64,000 nt of DNA from Burkholderiaceae bacterium (GCA_021166835.1 JAJPEN010000047.1:124001-188000), one strand, 5' to 3'; shown: positions 47,249-56,967, numbered from the stretch's first letter. The notes: generated from the sequence alone by a model not told the origin. Translations and numbers: made by a program.

Positions 47249-48646
47249 TCAGAAGCTGTAGCGCGCCTCCGCCCACACCCGGTCGCTGTCGTCGAAGCGG
47301 CCGAACATTCCGAGCGGGTTGCCGGCGAAGACGTCGACGCCCGCGCGGAAGCGCAGGTTCGCATCGTATTTCCACGTGAGCATCGCGCGCAGCAGCCGGT
47401 CGCTGCGATTCAGGCTGCTGATGCCGAGGAACTCGGCGTCCACCCGATCGGTCATCTCGCGCGAGACGAGCAGACTCGCACCGTTCTCGTAGCGCTTCAT
47501 GCCGATGTCGGCATCGTGGTTCAGGAAGGCGCGCTGGAAGAACTGCGCGTTCACCCGCCAGCGATCGCCGGGCGTGAGGTCTACGCCGGCGATCCAGTCG
47601 AGCGTGCGCAGCTCGACCACGCCGTCGCTCGCGTCCAGCGGCAGCGTCTGGAAACCGCGCCCCCGCGTGTAGACCGCCTCGGCCTTGAAGACGATGCCTT
47701 CGAAGTCCTTCGACACCGTGCCGCCCACGCGCGTGACGAGCTCGTGCCGCGGCTCGTAGAGCACCGTGGGCGTCGGCCCGGGGACGATCGAACGATAGAA
47801 CGCCGCCTGCGTATCGGGCGCGCGATAGACGAAGCCGGTCCAGTCCCATCCGCCGACGAGCGTGGACAGCCGCATGCCGATGCCCGAGTTGGAGAGCTTG
47901 CGGCTGGGTCGGCGCTCGCCGTCGATCGCATAGCCGAGACCGTCGTAGCGCAGCGGAAACGGATAGAACTCGGCGCCCGGCTTGCCGATGTCGTCGACTT
48001 CGGGCCAGGGCAGCCAGACGAGCTCGAGGTGCGAATCCCCCTGGAACCACTCGGCACGCGCGGCCCATTGCGGAATGCGGATCAGGTCGAACTCGGGCAG
48101 CACCGCGTCGCGCAGGTCCTTTGCCGAGACGACGTCGGCGAAGAACAGCCCCACCATCTCGCCCCAGACGATGTTCTGCTTGCCGACGCGAAACTCCCAG
48201 TCGCCGCGCGAGAAATCGACGTAGGCCTCGTGCAGCCGCGCCCAGGCGCGCTGGTCTTCGCGCACCGCGCGCGGATAGTGGTCGGACCACGCATACGCAC
48301 CGTCGAGATTCGCGCGCGCCGACAGCCGCCACTTCATCCCGTTGCCCCATTCGCCGCGTCCGGCCAGCTCGCCGAGCGTGCGCAGGTGCGTGAAATGCCC
48401 GGGACTCGGCCACGCATAGGCGGTGTCCGCCTGCAGCCAGCCGTTCCAGCGCGTGGGCTCGGCCGCGAGCCCCTGGCCGCCGAGCGAGAGATCGGGAACC
48501 GCCGACTGCGCCTGAGCGGGCGCGGCGAGCGCCATCAGCACCGCAACGGCGACCGGCGCGACGAGCGAAGCAAGACGCGAAGCAAGACGCCCGCCCGCAG
48601 ACGCGGTGGCGCGCCGGGCGCCGGGAACCGGTGGAAGCTCGCTCAT
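47249..48646 (-). CDS. DUF1302-family outer-membrane protein
   Basis: 465 residues from the ATG at 48646. Signal peptide (VAVAVLMALAAPAQAQSA). The mature part has alternating beta-strand patterns ending in Tyr-Ser-Phe (EARYSF), a typical outer-membrane barrel C-terminus. VGKQNIVWGEMVGLFFADVV and the LPEFDLIRIPQWA region match DUF1302. Its ATG overlaps the ATPase stop (ATGA), so it is coupled to the ABC ATPase and likely forms the outer-membrane end of that system. Confidence 0.85.
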   Translation of the reverse strand: MSELPPVPGARRATASAGGRLASRLASLVAPVAVAVLMALAAPAQAQSAVPDLSLGGQGLAAEPTRWNGWLQADTAYAWPSPGHFTHLRTLGELAGRGEWGNGMKWRLSARANLDGAYAWSDHYPRAVREDQRAWARLHEAYVDFSRGDWEFRVGKQNIVWGEMVGLFFADVVSAKDLRDAVLPEFDLIRIPQWAARAEWFQGDSHLELVWLPWPEVDDIGKPGAEFYPFPLRYDGLGYAIDGERRPSRKLSNSGIGMRLSTLVGGWDWTGFVYRAPDTQAAFYRSIVPGPTPTVLYEPRHELVTRVGGTVSKDFEGIVFKAEAVYTRGRGFQTLPLDASDGVVELRTLDWIAGVDLTPGDRWRVNAQFFQRAFLNHDADIGMKRYENGASLLVSREMTDRVDAEFLGISSLNRSDRLLRAMLTWKYDANLRFRAGVDVFAGNPLGMFGRFDDSDRVWAEARYSF

Positions 48647-49395
48647 TCTTCTTTCTCCTCCTCGAGGATCCTGCCGTCCTGCGGCGTGACCATCGTCCAC
48701 TTCGCGCCGTGGCGCACGCCGAGACCGATCACGCGCCCGTCCTCGATGCGCACCAGCCGGTCGGCGGCGGCGATCACCCGATCGTCGTGTGTCGAGAACA
48801 CGAAGGTCGTCTTGTACTTCCGGTTGATCGCCTTCATCAGCCGAAGGATCTCGCTGCCGGTTTCGTGATCGAGGTTCGCCGTGGGCTCGTCGGCGAGCAC
48901 GATGCGCGGCTTCACCGCCAGTGCGCGGGCGATCGCCACCCGCTGGCGCTGCCCGCCCGACAACTGGTTCGGCCGGTGCTTCGCATGCTTCGTCAGCCCG
49001 ACCAGATCGAGGAAGCGCGCGACGCGCTCGTGCCTTTCCTTCTTCCCGATCTCGCGGAACTGCAACAACGGATACTCGACGTTCTCCCACGCCGACAACA
49101 CGGGGAACAGATTGAAGGTCTGGAAAATGAAACCGACGGTGCGCGCGCGGTAGTCGGCGAGCTGGTCGGGCGTGCGGCCGCTGACGTCGTGACCGTCGAT
49201 CACGATGCGGCCCGAGGTCGGCGTGTCGATGCACCCGATGAGGTTCAGCAGGGTAGACTTGCCGCTTCCCGAAGGGCCGGCGATGGCGAGGAACACTCCC
49301 TCGTCGATGCTCAGATCGACGTCGCGCAGCGCGTCGACCATCTGGGTGCCGAGCCGATATTGTCTCGAGACGTGTTCGAGGGTGACGAGGGGCAT
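48643..49395 (-). CDS. LolD/MacB-type ABC ATPase
   Basis: 250 residues from the ATG at 49395. Walker A GPSGSGKSTLLNLIG, LSGGQRQRVAIARAL, Walker B VLADEPTANLD and FSTHDDRV (H-loop) place it with LolD and MacB-type ATPases that power FtsX-fold permeases. A C-terminal tail of ~25 residues (ILEEEKEE end) is extra. No permease is adjacent. The only FtsX-type partners in the window are at 54534-56967. Confidence 0.9.
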   Translation of the reverse strand: MPLVTLEHVSRQYRLGTQMVDALRDVDLSIDEGVFLAIAGPSGSGKSTLLNLIGCIDTPTSGRIVIDGHDVSGRTPDQLADYRARTVGFIFQTFNLFPVLSAWENVEYPLLQFREIGKKERHERVARFLDLVGLTKHAKHRPNQLSGGQRQRVAIARALAVKPRIVLADEPTANLDHETGSEILRLMKAINRKYKTTFVFSTHDDRVIAAADRLVRIEDGRVIGLGVRHGAKWTMVTPQDGRILEEEKEE

Positions 49396-49478
49396 GCGGA
49401 TTTCCGGTTGCCGGAAACGCAAATCGCCGCTCCCGGGCACTCCGCGAATGTAACCGATCCCTTTACGACGAGCCGAAC

Positions 49479-50393
49479 ATGCTGTTGCCGATTCGTGCGC
49501 GTGCCGCGCTGTCCCTTTCCGGAACCTCGCATCGCATACGCGAGCTGCTCCTGCTTCTCGCGGTGACGGTCGGCGCGGCGCTGCCGTCGCAGGCGCAGGA
49601 AACGCCGCCGCTCGATGCGCCCTCGGGCACGCGCAGTCCGGCGAAGAATGCGACGGGCGCGGCGAAGGATGGCGCCTCGCCGAACGACACCGGCTCCGCC
49701 GCTGCGGCGCAGGGCGACGAAGCGCTCGCGCGCAGCATCGTCGAGCGCGCGGACGCCGTGCGATTTCCGAACGAATCGTTCCAGGTCGAAGTGACGGTGA
49801 AGTCGCGCAACGGCGACGAGGAACTCGAGCCGCGCGTCTATCGCGTTTCGTCCAAGGGCAACGAGAACACCATCGTGCAGACTCTGGCCCCGCCGAGCGA
49901 ACGCGGCCAGAACATGCTGATGCGCGGGCGCGAGCTGTGGATCTTCATGCCGAGCGTTTCGCAGCCGGTGCGGCTGTCGCTGTCGCAGCGGCTGACCGGA
50001 CAGGTGGCCAACGGCGACCTCGCGCGCGCGAATTTTTCCGGCGACTACGACCCGACGCTCGTCGGCACCGAGCAGATCGACGGCAGGGAGTATTACGTGC
50101 TCGAGCTTGTCGCGGCGCAGCGCGGCGTCACGTATCCGAAGGTGAAGTACTGGGTGCAGAAGTCGAACATGCATCCGTACAGGGCCGAGTTCCACGCGGC
50201 GTCGGGGCGGCTGCTGAAGACGGCGTCGTACGAGGACTTCAGGAAGCTCGGCGACCGGATACGACCGACGAAGCTGGTGCTGACGGACGCGCTGAAGCCG
50301 GCCGACGTGTCGGTGATGGAGTACGAGAACCTCCGGCGCGTGGAGTTGCCTGATCGCTTCTTCACGAAGGACTACATGAAGAAGCTCGATTGA
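49479..50393 (+). CDS. LolA-like outer-membrane lipoprotein-sorting protein
   Basis: 304 residues. Signal peptide near the N-terminus (LLLLAVTVGAALPSQAQ), then a ~45-residue low-complexity linker. The LolA-like beta-half-barrel follows (VEVTVKSRNGDEELEPRVYR, RGRELWIFMPSVSQPVRLS, LVGTEQIDGREYYVLEL, TYPKVKYWV). Such proteins shuttle lipids or lipidated molecules across the periplasm and commonly neighbour DUF1302 proteins and exporters. It diverges from the ABC ATPase. Confidence 0.86.
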   Translation: MLLPIRARAALSLSGTSHRIRELLLLLAVTVGAALPSQAQETPPLDAPSGTRSPAKNATGAAKDGASPNDTGSAAAAQGDEALARSIVERADAVRFPNESFQVEVTVKSRNGDEELEPRVYRVSSKGNENTIVQTLAPPSERGQNMLMRGRELWIFMPSVSQPVRLSLSQRLTGQVANGDLARANFSGDYDPTLVGTEQIDGREYYVLELVAAQRGVTYPKVKYWVQKSNMHPYRAEFHAASGRLLKTASYEDFRKLGDRIRPTKLVLTDALKPADVSVMEYENLRRVELPDRFFTKDYMKKLD

Positions 50394-50523
50394 TATCTGC
50401 GCGCCGTTCATCCCCCGTTGCGCGACCGCTCGTCTCGGCGACCTGAGAAATACTCCACATCCGGTCGCACGATCCCGATAACGAAAAGGAGAACAAAAAG
50501 ACCTCGACTCCCAGGACCGGAAA

Positions 50524-51336
50524 TTGACTTTGGCAGCCGCTGTGATCGAAACCGAGGCGCTCGAGCCGCAGACCATCATCGCCATCGGCGAAGGCACGGA
50601 AGCCTGGATCCCGCCGCTGACACGTTGCGCTCCATCGGGGCTGGCTCCGGTCGACCTCGATCGCCTGGGCACTTCCGCAGCATCCTCGGCGCTGCGCGAC
50701 GGCGTAGTCCGCTTCAAGATTCGGCTGGCCAACACCGAGGGGGTGCGCAGTTCGGCGAGCTACCTGATCGAGAAGATGTACGGCTGGCGGGGTTACTCGG
50801 TGTCCCCGGTGGCGGAGAACCGGCGGCCGATCACGATCGTGGCGTCGGACCGCGAGCGCGCGCTCGCGACGATCTCGATCGGCTTCGACTCCAGGGAGAA
50901 ACTGCTGGCCGACGCACTCTATGGACCCGAGCTCGATCGGCTGCGTGCCGGCGGTGCGCGGCTGTGCGAGTTCACGCGACTGGCGGTGGACCGCACCGAG
51001 CAGTCGCGGGAGGTGCTCGCGATGATGTTCCATATCGCCTACATGTACGCGCGGCGATTCGCCCGGTGCACGGACCTGCTGATCGAAGTGAACCCGCGGC
51101 ACGTGCGGTTCTACCGGGCGATGCTCGGGTTCGAGGTGCTGGGGGAGGAGCGGACATGCGCGCGGGTGGATGCCCCGGCGGTGTTGTTGCGGCTCGATCT
51201 CGGCTACTGCGAACGACAGATCGCGCGCTTCGGCGGGCGCCGCGAACTTGCGACAGCGGTTCGCTCGCTGTATCCGCTCGCGTTTTCCCGGCGCGAGGAG
51301 GACGGAATCTGCGGGCGACTGCGGGAACTGGGCTGA
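50524..51336 (+). CDS. FeeM-like N-acyl amino acid synthase
   Basis: 270 residues from a TTG (AGGA upstream). A GTG six codons later is the alternative. The GNAT-like core shows VRFKIRLANTEGVRSSASY, ARLCEFTRLAVD and the strand-helix CTDLLIEVNPRHVRFYRAML, the pattern of the FeeM/N-acyl amino acid synthase catalytic core. These enzymes acylate an amino acid such as tyrosine from acyl-ACP. An aminoacyl product would suit the E1, flavoprotein, methyltransferase and transporter genes around it. Relation to acyl-homoserine-lactone synthases is distant. Confidence 0.72.
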   Translation: MTLAAAVIETEALEPQTIIAIGEGTEAWIPPLTRCAPSGLAPVDLDRLGTSAASSALRDGVVRFKIRLANTEGVRSSASYLIEKMYGWRGYSVSPVAENRRPITIVASDRERALATISIGFDSREKLLADALYGPELDRLRAGGARLCEFTRLAVDRTEQSREVLAMMFHIAYMYARRFARCTDLLIEVNPRHVRFYRAMLGFEVLGEERTCARVDAPAVLLRLDLGYCERQIARFGGRRELATAVRSLYPLAFSRREEDGICGRLRELG

Positions 51337-51348
51337 CCCCCGCGCCGA

Positions 51349-52467
51349 TCATCGACCCCCGGGGCCTTTCCTCATGAGCGCCTCGAGCGGCAACCGCAAC
51401 GAGCGCGCGCACGCGCGCCGGCCGGCGCCGATCCGTCCGATCCAGGCCGCACGACGCAGGACATCCTCGCCGATCAGGTCCGCCAGCGCGCGTTGCACGC
51501 CGGCCGCTTCGCGCAGAGCCGCCTCGTCGCCGGTGAAACGACGGCCTTCGGCCGCGTAGCGCGAGAAGATCAGCGGCGTCAGTTCCGGCTGATGAAGGAG
51601 GCCGAGCGATTCCGCGGTCAACCAGAAGCGCTGGACCGCGGCGCCCGCCTCGAAATCGGCGTCGAGCCTTTCCTCGGGGCCCGACGCTTCCTTCTGCGCC
51701 GAAAGGACGACGTGCCCCGCGCACAGGAACGCCGGCAGCAGGTCGAGCTGCAGGCGCGGCGGCAGCGTGCCGCCGAGGTAGCGCGAGACGAAGCGAGTGC
51801 GCCGCCAACTGCGCATCGCCCAGCGCATCGCCAGCAGCGAAAGCGGGTCGAGCCCGACCGCGGCGTCGGGAATCCGGTCGAGGCTCTCGCGGGCCTTCCA
51901 CTCGATCACCGAAGCGTGCACGCGATACGCTTCCTCGATGCTCAGCCGAATGCCGGCGGAGCGGAACATCAGTCGCGCGAAGCGGCGGCGAAGAGCGGGT
52001 GCCTCGAACCAGTGCACGCGAAACCCCGGGCCGACCGCGGCTTCCAGCGACTGCTTCTCCGACATCGAGAGAGCGCGCGTCGACAACGGACGGCGCTGGA
52101 CCGAACGCGACTCGATGAACGCCGCGAGCGGATGCGGCACTCCGTTCGGATCGGCGACGAGGTCGACGTCGAAGACGGGAGCGGTTTCGGGGGCGGAACG
52201 ATCGCGGCGCACCTCGACCCGCCTTCCCACTCGGGAAGCGGCGATGCGCAGCGTCTCGAGCATCGCGCCGATCGACAGCCGGCTCGGCCGCCCGTCGAGG
52301 TCGTAAACGCAGTGCTCGCGAGTGTCGAAGCCGTGGACGCGCAAGGAAGACTCGCCGACCGGCTCGAAGCGCCACGGCTGGGTGTTGTCGCCGCTGGGCG
52401 CCCAGCGGGCCAGGTCGAGGATTTCGCGCATCGGCTCGGACAAGGGGACGTTCGATCGGGGATTCAT
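51349..52467 (-). CDS. Nitroreductase-like flavoprotein
   Basis: 372 residues. The N-terminus LSEPMREILDLARWAPSGDN (TQPWRF follows) is the FMN-binding start of nitroreductases. The rest matches the longer Acg/MoeY-type group. Families annotated Rv1355c join such a domain to a ThiF-like domain in one protein, from memory. Here a ThiF gene lies 4.5 kb away. A flavin oxidase/dehydrogenase acting on the same product is inferred. Confidence 0.75.
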   Translation of the reverse strand: MNPRSNVPLSEPMREILDLARWAPSGDNTQPWRFEPVGESSLRVHGFDTREHCVYDLDGRPSRLSIGAMLETLRIAASRVGRRVEVRRDRSAPETAPVFDVDLVADPNGVPHPLAAFIESRSVQRRPLSTRALSMSEKQSLEAAVGPGFRVHWFEAPALRRRFARLMFRSAGIRLSIEEAYRVHASVIEWKARESLDRIPDAAVGLDPLSLLAMRWAMRSWRRTRFVSRYLGGTLPPRLQLDLLPAFLCAGHVVLSAQKEASGPEERLDADFEAGAAVQRFWLTAESLGLLHQPELTPLIFSRYAAEGRRFTGDEAALREAAGVQRALADLIGEDVLRRAAWIGRIGAGRRACARSLRLPLEALMRKGPGGR

Positions 52468-52603
52468 CAGTCGCCTTCATGCTCGAGGAGGATACGGCCG
52501 GGGTTCGACGGCCTGGAAGCGACGTCGATTTTTCTTACAGCTGGCCCCGTTCGCGGTTCCAGCGGAACGGAAAAGTTCTTTAGAAACATATACCTATCAA
52601 TTC

Positions 52604-52619
52604 TGGCACGAGCTTTGCT
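52604..52619 (+). promoter_or_regulatory. Consensus sigma-54 promoter for PEP-CTERM gene 52660
   Basis: TGGCACGAGCTTTGCT with GG and GC ten bases apart. It lies 41 bp before the ATG. Confidence 0.88.
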
Positions 52620-52659
52620 CATCAACGTGTGCTGCCAGTCAACTCCTCGTGGAGACAAC

Positions 52660-53475
52660 ATGAAAAGGATTCGATCAAGACACGCCGCGGTTGCCGCGGT
52701 GCTCGCCATGGGCTTGGGGGCTGCCTCCACGGCGATGGCACTTCCTCAGCCGTTCCAGGTGAACCCGAACTCGATTCCGGGTGTCACGGCGGGTACGCAG
52801 TTCACCGCGGACTTCGTCACTGGAGGTTCGTCCACCCGTGTCGTGTTCGACAGCATGAGCGGGAGCAACTTCCTCTACAAGTCGGCCGGCTACATCGAAT
52901 ACGGTGCGTTCCAGTACAACAGTTCCAACGTCGGCGTGGCGATGACCCGACTGGGTCTCGATTACCAGTTGTACGCCACGTTCGACCAGACGTTCTCGTG
53001 CGGCTCTGCCCTCGGAACCGGCGTGAGCTGTACCGTGACGGGGGCCAACGTGAACGTCTACGCCTCGCCGGGAACCAACAACGTGTTCACGAAGGCGACA
53101 TTGGCTGCCGATCCCTCGGTGACCGACACCGGCACAAACGACATCCTGCTCGGCACCGCGACCACGGTGATCGCCGGACAGGCCGGCATCAACGCTCTGG
53201 GCGGCGCGTTCGAGAACCTCACGACGAATTTCGTGTTGACGACCGACGGCAGCAATTACTTCGTCGATCCGGTTCCCTTCTACAACCTCGCGTTCAGCAA
53301 CTTCAACAATACCTCGCAAGGGATCACGCGTTCGCCGGACGGCCTGATCTTCGCGATCGTCAACGAGAACGGCGGGTCGGACTTCAACCGCGTTCCGGAA
53401 CCGGCAGGGCTGGCTCTGTTCGCACTGGGTCTCCTCGGGATGGCTGGCGCCTCGCGTCGTCGCAACAAGGCCTGA
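52660..53475 (+). CDS. PEP-CTERM protein resembling flocculation-associated PepA
   Basis: 271 residues, GGAG five bases upstream. Signal peptide MKRIRSRHAAVAAVLAMGLG. The mature part has FQVNPNSIPGVTAGTQFTAD, an LGLDYQLYATFDQTFSCG segment and ILLGTATTVIAGQAGINALG, resembling the floc-associated PEP-CTERM protein described in Zoogloea (from memory). C-terminal VPEPAGLALFALGLLGMAGA plus RRR. A strong terminator follows, so it is a monocistronic cassette placed between nitroreductase and methyltransferase genes. Confidence 0.82.
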   Translation: MKRIRSRHAAVAAVLAMGLGAASTAMALPQPFQVNPNSIPGVTAGTQFTADFVTGGSSTRVVFDSMSGSNFLYKSAGYIEYGAFQYNSSNVGVAMTRLGLDYQLYATFDQTFSCGSALGTGVSCTVTGANVNVYASPGTNNVFTKATLAADPSVTDTGTNDILLGTATTVIAGQAGINALGGAFENLTTNFVLTTDGSNYFVDPVPFYNLAFSNFNNTSQGITRSPDGLIFAIVNENGGSDFNRVPEPAGLALFALGLLGMAGASRRRNKA

Positions 53476-53526
53476 GAACGGCCGGGGCTCGTCCGCGAGC
53501 CCCGTGCATCTCGAGCGCCGAACAGA

Positions 53527-53558
53527 ACGGGAGCCTTCCAGGGCTCCCGTTTTTTTTT
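53527..53558 (+). terminator. Strong rho-independent terminator
   Basis: ACGGGAGCC/GGCTCCCGT stem, six-base loop, nine T. A second hairpin, GGGGCTC/GAGCCCC, lies just before it at 53484-53503. Confidence 0.9.
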
Positions 53559-53577
53559 GGGAGACGACGGCCTCCAT

Positions 53578-54537
53578 TCACTGCGCGTTCAGCTTCGTGC
53601 TCGAGCCGGCCGCAAAAGCCGCGGACAGGAGCTTCCAATCGAAAGCGGCGTGCGGCGGAATCACCTCCCGCAAGTCCGCCGGCGACATTGCCGGGCGCAG
53701 ATAGGTGCGACGCTGCGAAGAAGGCAATCCCAGCAGCATCTGGAACGTGGGCAGGCCGCTCGGCAGGATCTGAACCCATCGTCGTCCGGAGGACTGGGGC
53801 ACCGCGCCGGCGAGTTCCTGCGGCGACCACGATGCGTAGAGGGATTCGCGAAACTGCCGGTGGAACGCGGTGAGCCCTTGCCGCAGGTAGTCTTCGCCCG
53901 CAACCCGGACATAGCCTTCCGTCAGCCTCTGCGTCTTCTGCCGGACCGGATCGAGCACGAAGACCAGCCCGTCAGGCTTGACGACCTGAGCGGCCTGCGC
54001 CAGCACGCGGACGACGTCGTCGATCGAATCGAACTGATGGGCGCCGTTGCAGAAGGTGACCAGGTCGAACGACTGCTTCTGCAAGCCGGACAGATCGAAG
54101 ACGCTGCCTTCGCGGAACCGGACCTGTTCCTGCCGATCGGCCGCCACGGCGTTGCGCCGCGCGGCGTCGAGCATATTCCGCGACAGGTCGACGCCGAGCA
54201 CCTCCCGATAACCGAGCCTGCGGTTCAGCAGGAGCGTGAAGAAGCCGGGGCCGCAGCAAAGGTCGAGTGCCCTGTGGCCGCCCTGGTTGCCGCCCTGGTT
54301 GCCGCGCGCTCGCCAGATGCAGTTCAGCGCGAGCGCGTAGGGCAATGCCATGACCGTCGACATCACGCGGTCGTAGTCGTTGACGTCGTCGATGTCGTTC
54401 GTCACCGCACTCGGCTCCGGCGTGCGCGGCAATCGACGCGTCGAAAACAGGTGCAGCAGGGAAAGGAACGAGTAGCGCAAGAGTCGGTCGGTCTTTCCTT
54501 TCACATTCGCACCTGGAGAATTCGCTTTCGGTTTCAA
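53578..54537 (-). CDS. Class I SAM-dependent methyltransferase
   Basis: 319 residues from a TTG overlapping the permease stop (TTGA). An inner GTG or TTG cannot be excluded. LDLCCGPGFFTLLLNRRLGY is the SAM-binding motif, VLGVDLSRNML the acidic loop, and FDLVTFCNGAHQFD motif IV. A UbiE/Coq5-like methyltransferase fold. A 12-bp duplication adds a GNQGG repeat before motif I. Last gene of the ThiF-permease operon, so it probably methylates the operon's product. Confidence 0.82.
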   Translation of the reverse strand: MKPKANSPGANVKGKTDRLLRYSFLSLLHLFSTRRLPRTPEPSAVTNDIDDVNDYDRVMSTVMALPYALALNCIWRARGNQGGNQGGHRALDLCCGPGFFTLLLNRRLGYREVLGVDLSRNMLDAARRNAVAADRQEQVRFREGSVFDLSGLQKQSFDLVTFCNGAHQFDSIDDVVRVLAQAAQVVKPDGLVFVLDPVRQKTQRLTEGYVRVAGEDYLRQGLTAFHRQFRESLYASWSPQELAGAVPQSSGRRWVQILPSGLPTFQMLLGLPSSQRRTYLRPAMSPADLREVIPPHAAFDWKLLSAAFAAGSSTKLNAQ

Positions 54538-55757
54538 ACTGCGCGCCTCAGCGCATCCGGCAGCGGGATTCGCAGGAACCGCAGTGCCGGAATCACCGAC
54601 GCAAGCACTGCCGCCAGGGTGCCGATGAGCGCGGTGCGGCCCAGCGCCGGAAGCGTGAGCACGACCCTGGCCGTATACCCGGACTCCATGTTCGGAGGCG
54701 GCGGCATCGGAATCCCTCCCACGGAAACGACGGCCGCGACGAGCATCGCCAACAGAATCCCGATCAACGAACCGAGCACCCCGAGCAGCAGCCCTTCGAT
54801 CACGATCAGCTTCACCACCGCCGATCCCCGATTCCCCAGCACCCGCATCGTTCCGAACTCTGCCGTACGTTCGAACACCGTCATGTTGAGGCTGTTGAGC
54901 ACGCTCATCACGACGAGCACCAGCGCGATCAATTGCAGGAACCCGAACTGACGCTCGTACATCAACCGGGTGTTGGCATAGAAATCCGACAGGACGTACC
55001 AGGGAACCGCCTCGAGATCCGAATCGCCGAGCGACGCTGTCAGGCGCGCAACGGCGAGATCCGTGTCGGCCGTTCGACGCAGTTGCACGACGAGCGTGTT
55101 CACGCGATCCGTCTGCGTCAGCTCGTGCGCTGCCGCGAGCGGCACCCGGATCGTGCGGTCGTCGTATTCCTTCGAGAAGCTGCGGAACACGCCCAGCACC
55201 TCGAGCTCGAGCAGGTTCAACGACCCGTCTATCGTCGGTGCCGTGAGGCTCACGGTATCGTGAACCCCGGCTTTCAGCTGCTTCGCGACGCCTTCGCCGA
55301 GCAGCACGCCGTAGGTGTCCGCATCGCGCAATCCCCGGCCGGCAAGAATCTGCAGCCGAGTACCCAATCGCGCTTCGGGGTCAGGCTCGATACCCTGCGC
55401 CTCGATGGCAAGTTCGGCTCCGTCGAGCGAAAGCAATCCCGAGAACGCCAGCCGGCCCATCACCTCCTTCACCAGATCCAGCGCGGCGATCCTGGGCTTC
55501 AGCGACGCGGCATCGATCAGGAAGTCCTGGGGCGACGCCGTGCCGCCTTCGCGGAATCCGCGCTTGGCGATCTGCACGTGCCCGAGTTGCGCGCTGATCG
55601 TCGCCTCGCCGAGTTGCTCGAAGACATCCTGGATGAATCCGGCGGCGAGCGCGAGGCCGACGACACCGAAAGCAATCGTGGCGATGCCGAAGACACTTCG
55701 TCGCAGGTTGCGCACGAGGTTGCGCCAGGCAAGCCGGAAAAGCAACGCGATCGGCAT
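54534..55757 (-). CDS. FtsX/LolE-type ABC permease (1)
   Basis: 407 residues. One N-terminal helix, a large periplasmic domain, and three C-terminal helices. ERTAEFGTMRVLGNRGSAVV and GGIPMPPPPNMESGY are typical of the FtsX family near LolA-like proteins. Pairs with the next permease as a heterodimer. The nearest matching ATPase is at 48643. It sits 7 bp downstream of its partner. Confidence 0.88.
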   Translation of the reverse strand: MPIALLFRLAWRNLVRNLRRSVFGIATIAFGVVGLALAAGFIQDVFEQLGEATISAQLGHVQIAKRGFREGGTASPQDFLIDAASLKPRIAALDLVKEVMGRLAFSGLLSLDGAELAIEAQGIEPDPEARLGTRLQILAGRGLRDADTYGVLLGEGVAKQLKAGVHDTVSLTAPTIDGSLNLLELEVLGVFRSFSKEYDDRTIRVPLAAAHELTQTDRVNTLVVQLRRTADTDLAVARLTASLGDSDLEAVPWYVLSDFYANTRLMYERQFGFLQLIALVLVVMSVLNSLNMTVFERTAEFGTMRVLGNRGSAVVKLIVIEGLLLGVLGSLIGILLAMLVAAVVSVGGIPMPPPPNMESGYTARVVLTLPALGRTALIGTLAAVLASVIPALRFLRIPLPDALRRAV

Positions 55758-55764
55758 CCGTATC

Positions 55765-56967
55765 TCAGCGCCCGACGCGCAGCGCGTCGACGATGTTCAT
55801 CCGCGACGCACGCAGCGCCGGAAGCAGCGAAGCGACCACCGACGTGGCCGCCGCCAACAGCAGGGCGACGGCGGCGATGCGCGGCGTAAACGCGATCCCC
55901 GCAACGAAGCCGCGCGCCATGCCGGGCGGCGGCGGCATCGGGATGCCGACCGCGCTGACGACAACGGCAAGCACCCAGCCGAGCAGCACGCCGGCAATGC
56001 CGCAGGCGAGGCCGAGGATCAGTCCCTCGCCGACGAAAAGCCGCGCGACGGCCGAACGCGTGCGTCCGAGCGCCATCATCGTGCCGATCTCCGACGTGCG
56101 CTCCATCACGTTGCGCGCGAGCGTGTTGCTCACCGAAAGCAGCACGATCGCGACGATCACCGCACGGACGATGGCGAGCTGGCTCGAGAAAAGCTGCACG
56201 GTCTTGTTGTAGAAGTCCGCCAGATCGCGCCAGCTCTTTACCCGAACGGCCTCGGCGCCGAGCGCGGCACGCAGAGCGCCGACGGCTTCGCCGGTGTCCG
56301 AAGTCTGCGGCAGCACGCCCACGAAGCGCGAAATTGCGGCCTGGCGCAGCAGCGCCTGAGCCGACGGCAACGGCAGGCGCAGCGCGCGATCGTCGTACGC
56401 CTTGGTCGACGTATAGAAAATGCCGACGACCGGTGCTTCGATCGCGTTCACGCCACCTGCCGGCGTCGTCACGAGGAGCGTGACGACGTCTCCGACGTCG
56501 GCATCGAGGTTTCGCGCCAGGCCCTCGCCGACGAGCAGGCTGCCCTCGTCGGCGGATTCGAGCGGTCGGCCCCGCTCGACGACGAGCTGGCTCGACAACG
56601 TCTGCTCGCGCTGCGGCTCGACGCCTTCGCCGATGAACGACACGGTGCGGTCGCCGTGGCTCGCCAGTCCGACGAAGGAAAGCCGCGCGGCAACGAGGGC
56701 GCCCGGGAATTCGGCAAGAGCGCCATCGATCGCCGGCCGCAGCGCGACCATCGACGAAGACGGCGCATGCGAACCGGCGTCGGCGGGAAGCACCTGGAAG
56801 TGCCCGAGATTCGAGCGGATGATCGACTCGCGGAAGTCGACGAAGATCCGCTCGATGAACCCGTCGGCGAGGATCAGCGCGACCGTGCCGAAGACGATCG
56901 CCAGCCCCGCCATCGACCAGCGCTGCGGCTCGCGCAGGAACGCGAGCCAGAACTTCAGCCTGTGCAT
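55765..56967 (-). CDS. FtsX/LolE-type ABC permease (2)
   Basis: 400 residues from the ATG at 56967. MERTSEIGTMMALGRTRSAV and GIPMPPPPGMARGF parallel the partner permease, and the N- and C-terminal helix layout is the same. Its first codons overlap the ThiF gene end by 13 bp. Presumably a membrane subunit of a lipid or acyl-conjugate exporter in the MacB/LolCDE style. Confidence 0.88.
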   Translation of the reverse strand: MHRLKFWLAFLREPQRWSMAGLAIVFGTVALILADGFIERIFVDFRESIIRSNLGHFQVLPADAGSHAPSSSMVALRPAIDGALAEFPGALVAARLSFVGLASHGDRTVSFIGEGVEPQREQTLSSQLVVERGRPLESADEGSLLVGEGLARNLDADVGDVVTLLVTTPAGGVNAIEAPVVGIFYTSTKAYDDRALRLPLPSAQALLRQAAISRFVGVLPQTSDTGEAVGALRAALGAEAVRVKSWRDLADFYNKTVQLFSSQLAIVRAVIVAIVLLSVSNTLARNVMERTSEIGTMMALGRTRSAVARLFVGEGLILGLACGIAGVLLGWVLAVVVSAVGIPMPPPPGMARGFVAGIAFTPRIAAVALLLAAATSVVASLLPALRASRMNIVDALRVGR

